Positions 1 to 7,533 are shown, counted from the stretch's first letter. The stretch: 11,365 bases of DNA from a bacterium (GCA_028711675.1 JAQTRT010000078.1:1-11365), one strand, 5' to 3'. Numbers and translations: made by a program. Notes: generated by a model from the sequence alone, not told the origin.

Positions 1-914
1 CGGATAACCATTATACGGAGCTACGAAACCTCATTGGCCGGAAATATAAGCTATCCGCCGACAGTGTCATCCTTGGTAACGGTTCTGACGAAATTTTTGA
101 TTTTATATTTAAAGTAATCGTCAAACCCAAAGATAAAGTGCTTACTTTTTATCCCTCCTACAGTCTTTATAAGATACTTATGGAAATATTTGATGTGACT
201 CCGGAGTACATTCATCTGCGACAAAACTGTCAATATGATATAAAAACGATATTACCGGCTCTTACGACGGATATCAAGCTCATGATCATCGCCAACCCCA
301 ATAATCCCACCGGAACTTATTTAAAACACCAGGATATGGAAAAGCTGATCCAGACTCTGCCCCGCCAAACTGTTCTGATCGTAGACGAAGCTTATTATCA
401 TTATACGACCAGCAGGAATTTTCCTGTCATGCTTTCTCTCCAGAAAAAATACCCTGATAAGAATATCATTATCATAAGGACATTTTCCAAGATTTATTCT
501 ATGGCCGGTCTCCGTTTAGGTCTTGGGCTGGCAAAGCCTCAATTCATTAAAATATTAAATAAGATCAGGCCTCCCTTTAACGTAAATTCTATTGCTGAAA
601 AGGCAGCTATCTATACTTTACAAAATGACACCCTTATCAGGAAAATCCGCAGTCATAATAATATTAATAAAAAATTCTTTTACTGTGAACTGGATAAAAT
701 AAGCATACCTTACATCCCTTCCGAAGCTAATTTTATCTTTATGAGGCTACCAATCTCCGCAAAGATTGTTTTTCAGGCTTTATTAAAGAAAGGCATCATT
801 ATCCGTATTTTTGACATGCCTGCCTTTTCTCATTATATACGGGTCACCATTGGAACAAAAGAGGAGATAAAACAATTCCTGCAAAACCTAAAAATTATAT
901 TAAAAAAATATTGA
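1..914 (+). CDS. hisC: Histidinol-phosphate / aromatic aminotransferase, 5'-truncated
   Basis: PLP-dependent fold-type I aminotransferase. It converts imidazole acetol-phosphate to histidinol phosphate and, in this gene context, probably also transaminates aromatic keto acids. The reading frame is open from base 3 to the TGA at 912-914, giving 303 visible residues; roughly 50-60 N-terminal residues of a ~360-residue family member lie outside the window. A substrate-cradle region beginning DNHYTEL is seen at the very edge, then GNGSDEI, NPNNPTG (visible residues ~98-104), DEAYYHY (~128-134), and RTFSK, whose Lys (codon 489-491) is the expected PLP Schiff-base lysine. The C-terminal IRVTIGT carries the carboxylate-binding Arg. 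A GTG at 138 is internal, because family motifs lie upstream of it. The gene overlaps tyrA. hisD lies about 5 kb downstream, which keeps a histidine role possible. Family call is firm; substrate preference is inferred. Confidence 0.95.
   Translation, partial: DNHYTELRNLIGRKYKLSADSVILGNGSDEIFDFIFKVIVKPKDKVLTFYPSYSLYKILMEIFDVTPEYIHLRQNCQYDIKTILPALTTDIKLMIIANPNNPTGTYLKHQDMEKLIQTLPRQTVLIVDEAYYHYTTSRNFPVMLSLQKKYPDKNIIIIRTFSKIYSMAGLRLGLGLAKPQFIKILNKIRPPFNVNSIAEKAAIYTLQNDTLIRKIRSHNNINKKFFYCELDKISIPYIPSEANFIFMRLPISAKIVFQALLKKGIIIRIFDMPAFSHYIRVTIGTKEEIKQFLQNLKIILKKY
861..877 (+). promoter_or_regulatory. Possible ribosome binding site and ATT start for tyrA inside hisC
   Basis: GAGGAG at 861-866 lies 8 nt before an ATT codon at 875 in the tyrA frame. 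Initiation there would give TyrA a 12-residue N-terminal extension ahead of the TTG codon and include the whole first beta strand. ATT is a very rare initiator (known in infC), and GAGGAG also encodes Glu-Glu of HisC, so this is only one of several explanations for the missing TyrA start. Confidence 0.25.
902..908 (+). other. A_AAA_AAA slippery heptamer at the hisC/tyrA overlap
   Basis: Seven A residues are phased as A_AAA_AAA in the hisC frame (codons 903-905 and 906-908 are both Lys), four bases before the hisC stop at 912. A -1 slip would bypass the stop and continue as ATA-TTG-ATC, reading directly into TyrA as KKILIIGLGLIGG. A weak 5-bp inverted repeat (TGGCT 919-923 / AGCCA 946-950) follows about 10 nt later. 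The phase and position are seen; frameshifting itself is not demonstrated. Confidence 0.4.
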
Positions 915-1720
915 TCATTGGCTTAGGCCTTATCGGTGGTTCAATAGCCAGGTCCATTAAAAAAAAGAATAAGAGAACCTATATCCTTGCTTATGATAAG
1001 AATATCCCTGATCTTAAAAAGGCCCTGAAGGAAAAAGTGATCGATGAATATTTTATCCGACCACATTATCAATATTTTCATGTTGATCTTATTATTTTTG
1101 CCCTCCCCATCAAGGATATTCAAAGGATATTCAAAAAATTTCAATCTTATATCCGTCCTGAAACCCTGATAACAGATACAGCCAGTACCAAACAAACCGC
1201 TCAAAAGATATTCCGTTCCTTTCCTCATTTTACGGGATCCCACCCCCTGGCGGGTTCGGAAAAAAACGGATATATCCATTCTCACGGAGATATCCTTAAA
1301 AATAAGATCTGTATTTTATGTCCCGGACAGCCAGCCAGTATCATGCGTTTAAAACATTTCTGGAATCAGCTGGGAATGAAGGTCATCTGCATGAATGCCG
1401 TTCAACATGATCAGATCATTGGTATGACCAGTCATTTTATCCACCTTTTAAGTTTTGCCATGGCATTTTCTTTACGGAAGAAACGCCTTAATGTAAAAAG
1501 CCTGTATGGACCTTCCTTTCAGCAGTTCATACGCTTAGCTAAAAGCAATCCGGATTTGTGGAAAGATATTTTTATTGACAATAAAAATTCAATTAATATT
1601 ATTACTGACGATTTTATTAAAGTCCTGGGTGAATTTCGAAAAAAGCTGGATCATGAGAATCAATTGAACAATATCCTCAAATCATCGCAAAGATATATTC
1701 TGAAAACGACCAATGAATAA
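911..1720 (+). CDS. tyrA: Prephenate / arogenate dehydrogenase
   Basis: Oxidatively decarboxylates prephenate (or arogenate) in tyrosine synthesis, in the cytoplasm. From the TTG at 911 it has 269 residues: a Rossmann fold with GLGLIGG (4-10); Asp29 after the second strand, which usually signals NAD+ rather than NADP+; DTAS (89-92); GSHPLAGSE (109-117), with His111 as the expected catalytic His; then an HD (166-167) and SHFIH (174-178) helix and the GPSFQQFIRLA region (200-210) of the all-helical domain. It is a stand-alone enzyme with no chorismate mutase or ACT domain. The TTG start is doubtful: the same frame upstream encodes KKIL, the usual start of the first strand. The true N-terminus may be an ATT codon at 875 or 899, or a HisC-TyrA frameshift fusion. 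Its 3' end overlaps aroA by 8 nt. Confidence 0.92.
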   Translation: MIIGLGLIGGSIARSIKKKNKRTYILAYDKNIPDLKKALKEKVIDEYFIRPHYQYFHVDLIIFALPIKDIQRIFKKFQSYIRPETLITDTASTKQTAQKIFRSFPHFTGSHPLAGSEKNGYIHSHGDILKNKICILCPGQPASIMRLKHFWNQLGMKVICMNAVQHDQIIGMTSHFIHLLSFAMAFSLRKKRLNVKSLYGPSFQQFIRLAKSNPDLWKDIFIDNKNSINIITDDFIKVLGEFRKKLDHENQLNNILKSSQRYILKTTNE

Positions 1721-3002
1721 TCATTTTTTAATAAAACAGATAAGAGGGTCCATTTCTGTACCAGGTGATAAATCTATCTCCCACCGTGCTGTCATGCTTT
1801 CCTCACTGGCCACTGGTACTGTCCGGATAGAAAACCTTCTGGAAAGTGAGGATGTGTTAAATACGGTCAAGATTTTTCAGCAGTGCGGTATTGAAATTAA
1901 AAAAATAGAGAAAAATTATTATATAAACGGTAAAGGTCTCTTTGGCTTATCGGAAGCCGGTCATATCCTGGATGTGGGAAATTCCGGAACAACATTACGG
2001 CTGATGTGTGGTATTTTAAGCGGACAAAATTTTTATTCGGTACTGACCGGTGATGATTCCATTCTCAAACGGCCGGTCAAAAGGATAATCAGGCCTCTTC
2101 AAAAAATGAATATCAGGATATTCAGCCGTATGGATAACGGTTATCCACCTGTTACGATCCTTCCATCATCTCAGATAAAATCTATAAAATATGAGCTTCC
2201 GGTAGCCAGTGCACAGGTTAAATCTGCTATCTTATTCGCCGGTTTGTATTCAAAAAAGAAGGTAATCATAATCGAAAAAACAGATACCAGAGACCATACG
2301 GAACGCATGTTCCAATACTTTAATATCCCTCTTAAAAAAAATAAGGAACAGATCATTTTAAATAACCGGCAAATGCCATTCCAGGGCAGAGATATCTTTA
2401 TCCCCGGCGATTTCTCATCTGCCTCCTATTTTATCGTCGGTGCCTTACTGGCTCCGGCTAGTAAAATCACAATAAATGACCTTAGCCTGAATCCGACACG
2501 GATCGGTCTCTTTAATGTATTAAGACGCATGGGAGCTAAAATAAACCTTTCCAACATCAGAAAGAAGAACAATGAAGAGATTGGTACTGTCTCCGCCTCC
2601 TCTTCTGAACTTAAAGGGACCGGGATCAATCCTGAAGAAATACCCCTGCTGATTGATGAGATCCCAATTCTGAGTATTGCTGCTTTAAAAGCAAAAGGAT
2701 TTACCGTACTGAAAGGTGCCGGGGAATTAAGAGTCAAAGAATCGGACAGGATAAGATCCATAGTTGAGAATTTAAAGGTCTTAGGGGCCAATATCAGGGA
2801 ACGAGACGATGGTTTTATCATCAACGGAGAAAAGGAATTGAAAGAAAAGAAACTCATAAAAACATATAAGGACCATAGGATCGCCATGTCCTTCATTATG
2901 GCCAGTTCATTGCTGAAGAAAGGGATCATTATTGAAGAGATAGATTCAATTAAAACATCCTTTCCTAGTTTCATCAAGCTTTTAAATAAAGTAAACCAAT
3001 GA
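1713..3002 (+). CDS. aroA: 3-phosphoshikimate 1-carboxyvinyltransferase (EPSP synthase)
   Basis: Joins shikimate-3-phosphate and phosphoenolpyruvate to make EPSP, the sixth step of the shikimate pathway. It has 429 residues, the usual full length. Motifs in order: PGDKSISHRA (17-26, Lys20 binding substrate), LDVGNSGTTLR (86-96), TGDDSILKRP (112-121), PVASAQVKSA (163-172), RDHTERM (193-199), Asp315 in LLIDEIP, LRVKESDR (339-346) with Glu343, and YKDHRIAMS (385-393). PGDKS, SAQVK and RDHTE are characteristic of class II-like enzymes rather than the enterobacterial class I. The residue at the glyphosate-sensitivity position is Gly (GNSGT), so no tolerance can be inferred. The ATG at 1713 lies inside the end of tyrA, and the stop overlaps the cmk start in ATGA, indicating translational coupling on both sides. 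Confidence 0.97.
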   Translation: MNNHFLIKQIRGSISVPGDKSISHRAVMLSSLATGTVRIENLLESEDVLNTVKIFQQCGIEIKKIEKNYYINGKGLFGLSEAGHILDVGNSGTTLRLMCGILSGQNFYSVLTGDDSILKRPVKRIIRPLQKMNIRIFSRMDNGYPPVTILPSSQIKSIKYELPVASAQVKSAILFAGLYSKKKVIIIEKTDTRDHTERMFQYFNIPLKKNKEQIILNNRQMPFQGRDIFIPGDFSSASYFIVGALLAPASKITINDLSLNPTRIGLFNVLRRMGAKINLSNIRKKNNEEIGTVSASSSELKGTGINPEEIPLLIDEIPILSIAALKAKGFTVLKGAGELRVKESDRIRSIVENLKVLGANIRERDDGFIINGEKELKEKKLIKTYKDHRIAMSFIMASSLLKKGIIIEEIDSIKTSFPSFIKLLNKVNQ

Positions 3003-3670
3003 AAGATCATATCATCATAGCGATCGATGGTCCTGCCGGTTCAGGAAAAAGCACCATCGCAAGAAATATCGCTCAAATAATGAATTTACTTTATATTGAC
3101 ACGGGTGCCATGTACCGGGCTATCACCTATTGCGTTTTACTCCAAAAGATCGATGTTCATAATAAAAAAAAGGTCAATGACCTTCTGCTCAATATTCAGC
3201 TTATACTCAAGAAGAATGAACAAAATTCCATCGATATTTATCTGAATAACCACAGATTAACCGGTGAATTAAGGGGGCATGAAGTGGAAAAAAATGTTTC
3301 CCTCATCTCCAGTTATAAAAAAGTCAGGGAATACCTGGTTCAGAAACAAAGAACACTGTCTCAGGATTATGATGTGATCCTGGATGGCCGGGATATCGGG
3401 ACAGTCGTCTTCCCGAATACGAAATATAAATTTTATCTGGATGCCTCGGCCGAAGAACGTGCCCGGCGCAGGTTCCATGATAAAAAAGCGGAGAAAGGAT
3501 TATCCATCGGGGAAATAAAAGATGAGATCATCCGGAGAGATGAATTTGATAAAAACAGGGAAATTAGTCCGTTAAAAAAGGCGGAAGATGCCGTCTACCT
3601 TGATACAACGCAGATGAACATTGAAGAGGTAAGCCAGTTCATTCTGGAAAAGATAAGAAAATTATCTTGA
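2999..3670 (+). CDS. cmk: Cytidylate kinase
   Basis: Phosphorylates CMP and dCMP with ATP for pyrimidine nucleotide recycling. It has 223 residues, typical of bacterial Cmk. Seen: P-loop GPAGSGKST (11-19); YIDTGAMYRA (32-41), the CMP-binding segment; DGRDIGT (129-135); the lid region with RARRRF (154-159); and the C-terminal family signature RRDEFDKNREISPL (179-192) followed by AEDAVYLDTT. It starts at an ATG overlapping the aroA stop by 4 nt (ATGA). It is not related to aromatic synthesis; its place between aroA and rpsA is the classic conserved neighbourhood. Its stop codon is embedded in the -35 element of the rpsA promoter. Confidence 0.97.
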   Translation: MKDHIIIAIDGPAGSGKSTIARNIAQIMNLLYIDTGAMYRAITYCVLLQKIDVHNKKKVNDLLLNIQLILKKNEQNSIDIYLNNHRLTGELRGHEVEKNVSLISSYKKVREYLVQKQRTLSQDYDVILDGRDIGTVVFPNTKYKFYLDASAEERARRRFHDKKAEKGLSIGEIKDEIIRRDEFDKNREISPLKKAEDAVYLDTTQMNIEEVSQFILEKIRKLS

Positions 3671-3694
3671 CAGAAGTTATTAATGTAATATAAT
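3667..3694 (+). promoter_or_regulatory. Sigma-70 promoter with both consensus hexamers, for rpsA
   Basis: TTGACA at 3667-3672 and TATAAT at 3689-3694 both match the sigma-70 consensus exactly, with a 16-bp spacer. The -35 box overlaps the cmk TGA stop. Predicted transcription start is near 3701, giving a leader of about 70 nt before rpsA. This would let S1 and the downstream genes be expressed independently of the aromatic operon. Confidence 0.8.
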
Positions 3695-3698
3695 TATC

Positions 3699-3738
3699 TA
3701 AACCATTGATTATATTTATTATTATCATTCATGGTTTA
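3699..3738 (+). promoter_or_regulatory. Inverted repeat in the rpsA leader
   Basis: TAAACCAT (3699-3706) and ATGGTTTA (3731-3738) are perfect 8-bp complements. TGAT/ATCA (3707-3710 / 3724-3727) can extend the stem with a 3-nt bulge. The left arm begins almost exactly at the predicted transcript 5' end, so it could form a 5'-terminal stem-loop that stabilises the mRNA or serves S1 autoregulation. A T-rich run (3741-3749) follows, so a weak terminator for cmk is an alternative, but the stem is AT-rich and the loop long. Confidence 0.5.
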
Positions 3739-3769
3739 AATTTATTTTTCAGGTTAAAAGGTAGTATGT

Positions 3770-5476
3770 ATGGAAAATTTCAATATGGAACAACTAGAGA
3801 ATGCGAAAGTAACTTCCATCAATAAAGGCGACATTGTCACCGGTAAAGTCCTGAAAGTAGACAGCAATACCGTATTTGTGGATATCGGATATAAGATGGA
3901 AGGGAAAATAGATATCTCTGAATTTAACAGCCCTCCCCGCATGAACGATGAGATCGAGGTCATGGTTATAGAAAAAGATGAATATATCGGTGAATTGCTG
4001 CTCTCTTATAAACAAGCTAAATTCATGAAAGCTTGGAAGAATATCCTTGAAATCTATAATGATACCAAATATATTTCCGGAATTATCGAAAGAAAATTAA
4101 ATAACGGTTATGAAGTTGATATCGGAATAATCGCTTTTCTACCGTTCAGCCAGATCAGACACACGGAAAACTTCGAAGACTTACGGGAAAAGCAATTGAT
4201 GTTTAAGATCATCGATATTAAACAAAAATTCAATAAGGTGATCTTATCCCGCAGGCAATATGTCGAAGAAGTCAATGAAAAGAACAGAAAAGAGACCCTT
4301 GAAAAAATTGAAGAAGGCCAGATCATTGAGGGTGTGGTCAAAAACATCACTCGATTCGGGGTTTTCCTGGATATCAATGGAATCGACGCCCTCATCCCGC
4401 GGAGCGAATTATCCTGGAGTATAAACGTTGATCCCAAGGATATCGTGGCGATTAATCAGAAAATTAAAGCTATGATCCTGAACTTTGATAAAAGACTGGG
4501 CAAGATCACGCTTAGTTTGAAGAATCTGCAGTCAAATCCATGGAATACCGTTGACGAAAAATATCAGGAAGGCATGATTGCCAAGGGAAAAGTCCTGAAG
4601 ATCATCAATTCCGGAGTCTTTATAGAGCTTGAACCCGGTATTGAAGGTTTTATCGCCAAAGAAAATTTAACCTGGGCAAAACATATTAAATCACCGTTTG
4701 AGGTATTGACCGGGAACGATCTAGTAGAATTTAAAATTTTAAAGATCGATAAAATGAACAAAAAGATCGCTCTTGGATTGAAACAGATCCTGCCGAATCC
4801 ATGGATGGAAATCTCAAAGAAATATTATGTTGGCCAGAAGATCTCCGGTAAAGTTAAATTTATCGTGAAAAATGGGGCTTATATCGAAATAGACGAGAAT
4901 ATCGAAGGATTCCTTGATTTAAATGATGTATCCTGGACCAAAAAATTTATAACGGGTTTTGATGCCTTTAAAAAAGGCGAAGTCATCAATGCCGTCATCA
5001 CGGATATCAGTGCTGAAAGCCAACTTCTCAAGCTTAACCTCAAGCAGCTCCTGGTCAATCCCTGGGAGGTCTTGAATGAAAAGATCACATCGAAGATGCC
5101 AGTTGATGTAACCGTTGATAAGGTCATGGCCAGAGGTTCTTATATTAAGATGGAGAATGATCTGAACGGATTCATCCCGGCCACGCATTATGATTATTAT
5201 CATAGCAGGGAACAGTATCATGGGAAGGAACAATATCATATTAAAGAACAGCAGCATCATAAGGAGCAGCCGCCGGAAACATTACATAAAGGGGATAAGG
5301 TGAAATGCCTGATCATCGATATAGACCAGAGGAATAAACTGGCTATTTGCAGCATCAAGGAATACAAACGCACAATAGCAGAGAAGGAGATGGAGAAATA
5401 TATTAAAAAGGATTCTTCCGGCGGTATGAAGCTGGGAGATATGATCAATTTAAATCAAATCATGAAAAAGGAGTAG
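3770..5476 (+). CDS. rpsA: 30S ribosomal protein S1
   Basis: Binds mRNA on the small ribosomal subunit and helps initiate translation. It has 568 residues, close to the E. coli length of 557. Six S1/OB-fold domains lie at about 19-80, 98-162, 182-251, 267-338, 353-425 and 441-531. Domains 3-5 carry the clearest GxVxxIxxxGxFVxI-type strands, and the linkers after domains 3, 4 and 5 share an NPW motif (256-258, 343-345, 430-432). Domain 6 is interrupted by a His/Glu-rich hexapeptide repeat (478-501). The ATG at 3770 is preceded by AAAAGG at 3756-3761 with 8-nt spacing; an out-of-frame ATG at 3766 is too close to that site and opens only a 19-codon frame. It is driven by its own promoter. Confidence 0.97.
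   Translation: MENFNMEQLENAKVTSINKGDIVTGKVLKVDSNTVFVDIGYKMEGKIDISEFNSPPRMNDEIEVMVIEKDEYIGELLLSYKQAKFMKAWKNILEIYNDTKYISGIIERKLNNGYEVDIGIIAFLPFSQIRHTENFEDLREKQLMFKIIDIKQKFNKVILSRRQYVEEVNEKNRKETLEKIEEGQIIEGVVKNITRFGVFLDINGIDALIPRSELSWSINVDPKDIVAINQKIKAMILNFDKRLGKITLSLKNLQSNPWNTVDEKYQEGMIAKGKVLKIINSGVFIELEPGIEGFIAKENLTWAKHIKSPFEVLTGNDLVEFKILKIDKMNKKIALGLKQILPNPWMEISKKYYVGQKISGKVKFIVKNGAYIEIDENIEGFLDLNDVSWTKKFITGFDAFKKGEVINAVITDISAESQLLKLNLKQLLVNPWEVLNEKITSKMPVDVTVDKVMARGSYIKMENDLNGFIPATHYDYYHSREQYHGKEQYHIKEQQHHKEQPPETLHKGDKVKCLIIDIDQRNKLAICSIKEYKRTIAEKEMEKYIKKDSSGGMKLGDMINLNQIMKKE
5201..5272 (+). repeat. Four 18-bp degenerate tandem repeats within rpsA
   Basis: Four consecutive in-frame units start at 5201, 5219, 5237 and 5255. 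Each begins with CAT and encodes H-x-(K/R/H)-E-Q-(Y/Q/P)-like hexapeptides with invariant His, Glu and Gln. A preceding 15-bp CAT-led unit (HYDYY) at 5186 looks like a degenerate edge. They lie in domain 6 of S1 between the strand ending GFIPATH and the GDKVKCLIIDID strand, where most S1 proteins have a short loop. Confidence 0.85.
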
Positions 5477-5480
5477 GTCC

Positions 5481-6233
5481 ATGCGTTTTAATTTGGATGA
5501 GCTGATCGAAAAATTATTCTCGAAAAAACTGTTTAAAAAAGAGATAAAAGGGAATATCCTGCTGAATTTGAGCCTGCAGTTAAGGCATCTGATCATCACT
5601 TATAAGAATTTTGTGATTTTCGGCGGGGCCGTTATCATCGTTATTATTATTGGTATCGGTATCTATATTAATAATTATGAAAAGAATGTCAATGAGGCCA
5701 ATAAATGGTTCGAATCCTCGCTGTTCATATACAGAAGGGCTTTTTTAGAACAGAAATTGACTACAGAAGAAAGGATGCAGTCCATTCAGGAAAGCATCAA
5801 CCGTTTTCAATATGTCATCAATACTTTTCCCAACACCCCATTGAAATACGATGCCCTGATGTATCAGGGAAATGCTTATTTCGAAATAGGCGATTATAAT
5901 AACGCTCTTCAGAAGTATCAGCAGATCATTGATGAGAAAGCTAATTTTTATTTTGCTGATTTCATTTTAATTAATATCGCCAAATGCTATGAACAATTAA
6001 GCAACATACAGGCTGCTGTGGATACCTACAACAAGATCATAAAGAATTACAAAAAAAAACCAAATATAGCCAATGCCATGTTCAACCTGGGTAAGATTTA
6101 TGAACTGTCCAATAAGATCAACGAAGCTTTTCAGATGTATCAGCAACTGATACAGCAGTTCCCTTATAGCGTGTGGTCCCAGGAGGCACGGAGGCGTATT
6201 CTCTTTTTACAGACCTTGGCCAGGCCAAAGTGA
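5481..6233 (+). CDS. Single-pass membrane-anchored TPR protein
   Basis: 250 residues. It has a basic, cytoplasmic N-terminus (1-43, many Lys), one strongly hydrophobic transmembrane segment at about 44-63 (Val/Ile/Gly-rich, no cleavage motif), then a helical domain with about three tetratricopeptide repeats at 121-154, 158-191 and 195-228. The repeats show the A-x-x-x-L/Y-G pattern (YQGNAYFEIGDYNNAL; FNLGKIYELSNKINEA). The layout resembles YfgM/YbgF/BamD-like proteins that scaffold envelope assembly; the predicted topology puts the TPRs outside the cytoplasm. The start is firm: AAAAAGGAG (5465-5473) overlaps the rpsA stop, 7 nt before the ATG. It is co-transcribed with rpsA. The exact function is unknown and no enzyme motif is visible. 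Confidence 0.85.
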   Translation: MRFNLDELIEKLFSKKLFKKEIKGNILLNLSLQLRHLIITYKNFVIFGGAVIIVIIIGIGIYINNYEKNVNEANKWFESSLFIYRRAFLEQKLTTEERMQSIQESINRFQYVINTFPNTPLKYDALMYQGNAYFEIGDYNNALQKYQQIIDEKANFYFADFILINIAKCYEQLSNIQAAVDTYNKIIKNYKKKPNIANAMFNLGKIYELSNKINEAFQMYQQLIQQFPYSVWSQEARRRILFLQTLARPK

Positions 6234-6252
6234 AAAAAATGAACAGGTTTTT

Positions 6253-7533
6253 ATGCTGAAAATCTACAATTATGCGAAAGGAGATCATAAAAAATTTTTC
6301 AGGGATAAAGGGATAGATTTCTCTCAGCATGAAAAAACGGTCAAGGCCATAATTGACCATATAAGAAAGGACGGCGATAAAGCTGTCCGTGAGTACTGCG
6401 AAAAATTCGATTGTACCCAATTAAATAAAATTGGGATCAAGACCTCCTATCCCCTTATTAAACGCGCTTACCAGAAAGTATTAAAAAAAGACCCTTTTTT
6501 CGTAAAAAGTATCAAATTAATTATCAAACGTGTGGAAAATTTTCATAAGAACCAAATTGAAAAAATGTTCATTTTTTCCAATACAAAAAATGAACTTCTC
6601 GGCCAGATCATCAATCCTATCGAGAAGGTCTTGGTATATGTGCCCGGCGGCCAAGCCTTTTATCCTTCCAGTTTGATCATGAATGTTATCCCAGCCAGGC
6701 TTGCCAAGGTTCCTGAAATCTATGTGACAACACCTGTTAAGAATAATGGCGCAGTAAAGGATGAACTTCTGTGCGTCCTTTATCTTCTTGGAATCAAAGA
6801 GATCTATCATCTGGGAGGAGCCCAGGCCCTGGCCGCTTTTTCTTTCGGGACCAAATTAATACCCCGGGTCCATAAGATCGTTGGTCCGGGTAATCTTTTC
6901 GTGACACTGGCTAAAAAGCTGCTGATCGGATGGATCGATATTGATATGCTGGCCGGTCCTTCAGAAGTGGTCATTATTGCCGACCGGTCTGTTCATGCCC
7001 GGAATATAGCGCTGGATATACTGGCTCAAGCTGAACATGATACCATAGCCTCTGCTCTTCTGATCACCAACAGCAGGGACCTTGCTGTTAAAGTCAACCA
7101 TTCCATCCGCTCCCTGCTGCAAAGATATCCGGATTCTCCAGCCCGGAGATCCCTGGCGAACTGCTCTATCGTCCTTGTTGAAAACATTAAACAAGCCTTT
7201 GACCTATCCAATGAGATAGCCCCGGAACACCTGGAGATATGCCTGCCCAATCCTTTAAAATATTTATCGATGGTCAGGAATGCCGGTTCGGTTTTCCTGG
7301 GTGAAAATACACCTACTGCGGTGGGAGATTATTTCGCCGGACCCAATCATACCCTACCGACCATGGGAACCGCGAAATTCTATTCCCCTCTGGGGGTTTA
7401 TGATTTCATTAAAAGAACGGGGTTTTCCTATTTTTCCAGGGAACAGCTGATAAAATCAAAAAAATTCATATCAAAGATAGCGGAAATAGAAGGACTTCCT
7501 TTCCATTCCTTAAGCGTGATGCTGCGGGAATGA
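6253..7533 (+). CDS. hisD: Histidinol dehydrogenase
   Basis: Zn-dependent, NAD-linked enzyme that oxidises L-histidinol twice to L-histidine, the last step of histidine synthesis. It has 426 residues (E. coli 434). Seen: VYVPGGQAFYPSS (128-140); LGGAQALAAF (187-196); KIVGPGN (208-214); DMLAGPSE (231-238); AQAEHD (258-263) with Zn ligands Gln259 and His262; APEHLE (323-328) with catalytic Glu325 and His326; GDY with Asp359; and His418 near the C-terminus. All expected catalytic and metal-binding residues are present, so it should be active. The ATG at 6253 follows the TPR gene by 19 nt with only a weak AGG upstream; an ATG at 6239 is out of frame and soon stops. It is separated from any other his gene except hisC at the window start. 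Confidence 0.97.
   Translation: MLKIYNYAKGDHKKFFRDKGIDFSQHEKTVKAIIDHIRKDGDKAVREYCEKFDCTQLNKIGIKTSYPLIKRAYQKVLKKDPFFVKSIKLIIKRVENFHKNQIEKMFIFSNTKNELLGQIINPIEKVLVYVPGGQAFYPSSLIMNVIPARLAKVPEIYVTTPVKNNGAVKDELLCVLYLLGIKEIYHLGGAQALAAFSFGTKLIPRVHKIVGPGNLFVTLAKKLLIGWIDIDMLAGPSEVVIIADRSVHARNIALDILAQAEHDTIASALLITNSRDLAVKVNHSIRSLLQRYPDSPARRSLANCSIVLVENIKQAFDLSNEIAPEHLEICLPNPLKYLSMVRNAGSVFLGENTPTAVGDYFAGPNHTLPTMGTAKFYSPLGVYDFIKRTGFSYFSREQLIKSKKFISKIAEIEGLPFHSLSVMLRE

Noticed and set aside
1112..1133. Perfect 11-bp tandem repeat AAGGATATTCA in tyrA
   Set aside because: The repeat length is not a multiple of three, yet the frame and family pattern on both sides are normal, so it is not a recent duplication; most likely chance in AT-rich coding DNA.
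1713..3002. Class II-like aroA as a glyphosate-tolerant variant
   Set aside because: The key loop has Gly in GNSGT, as in sensitive enzymes, and tolerance cannot be read from sequence class alone.
2426..3010. Long (194-residue) open frame on the minus strand across aroA
   Set aside because: It is the mirror of a strongly conserved EPSP synthase, lacks any family motif, and has no ribosome binding site or neighbour on that strand.
3164..3184. A_AAA_AAG dnaX-like heptamer in cmk followed by an AAGGTC/GACCTT hairpin
   Set aside because: The phase is right, but the hairpin begins inside the heptamer with no spacer, and a -1 shift meets a stop after two codons. The encoded Lys run is ordinary for this AT-rich gene.
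3766..3825. Short upstream ATG frame (19 codons) overlapping the rpsA start
   Set aside because: Its ATG is only 4 nt from the AAAAGG site, which suits the rpsA ATG better; no coding signal in the short frame.
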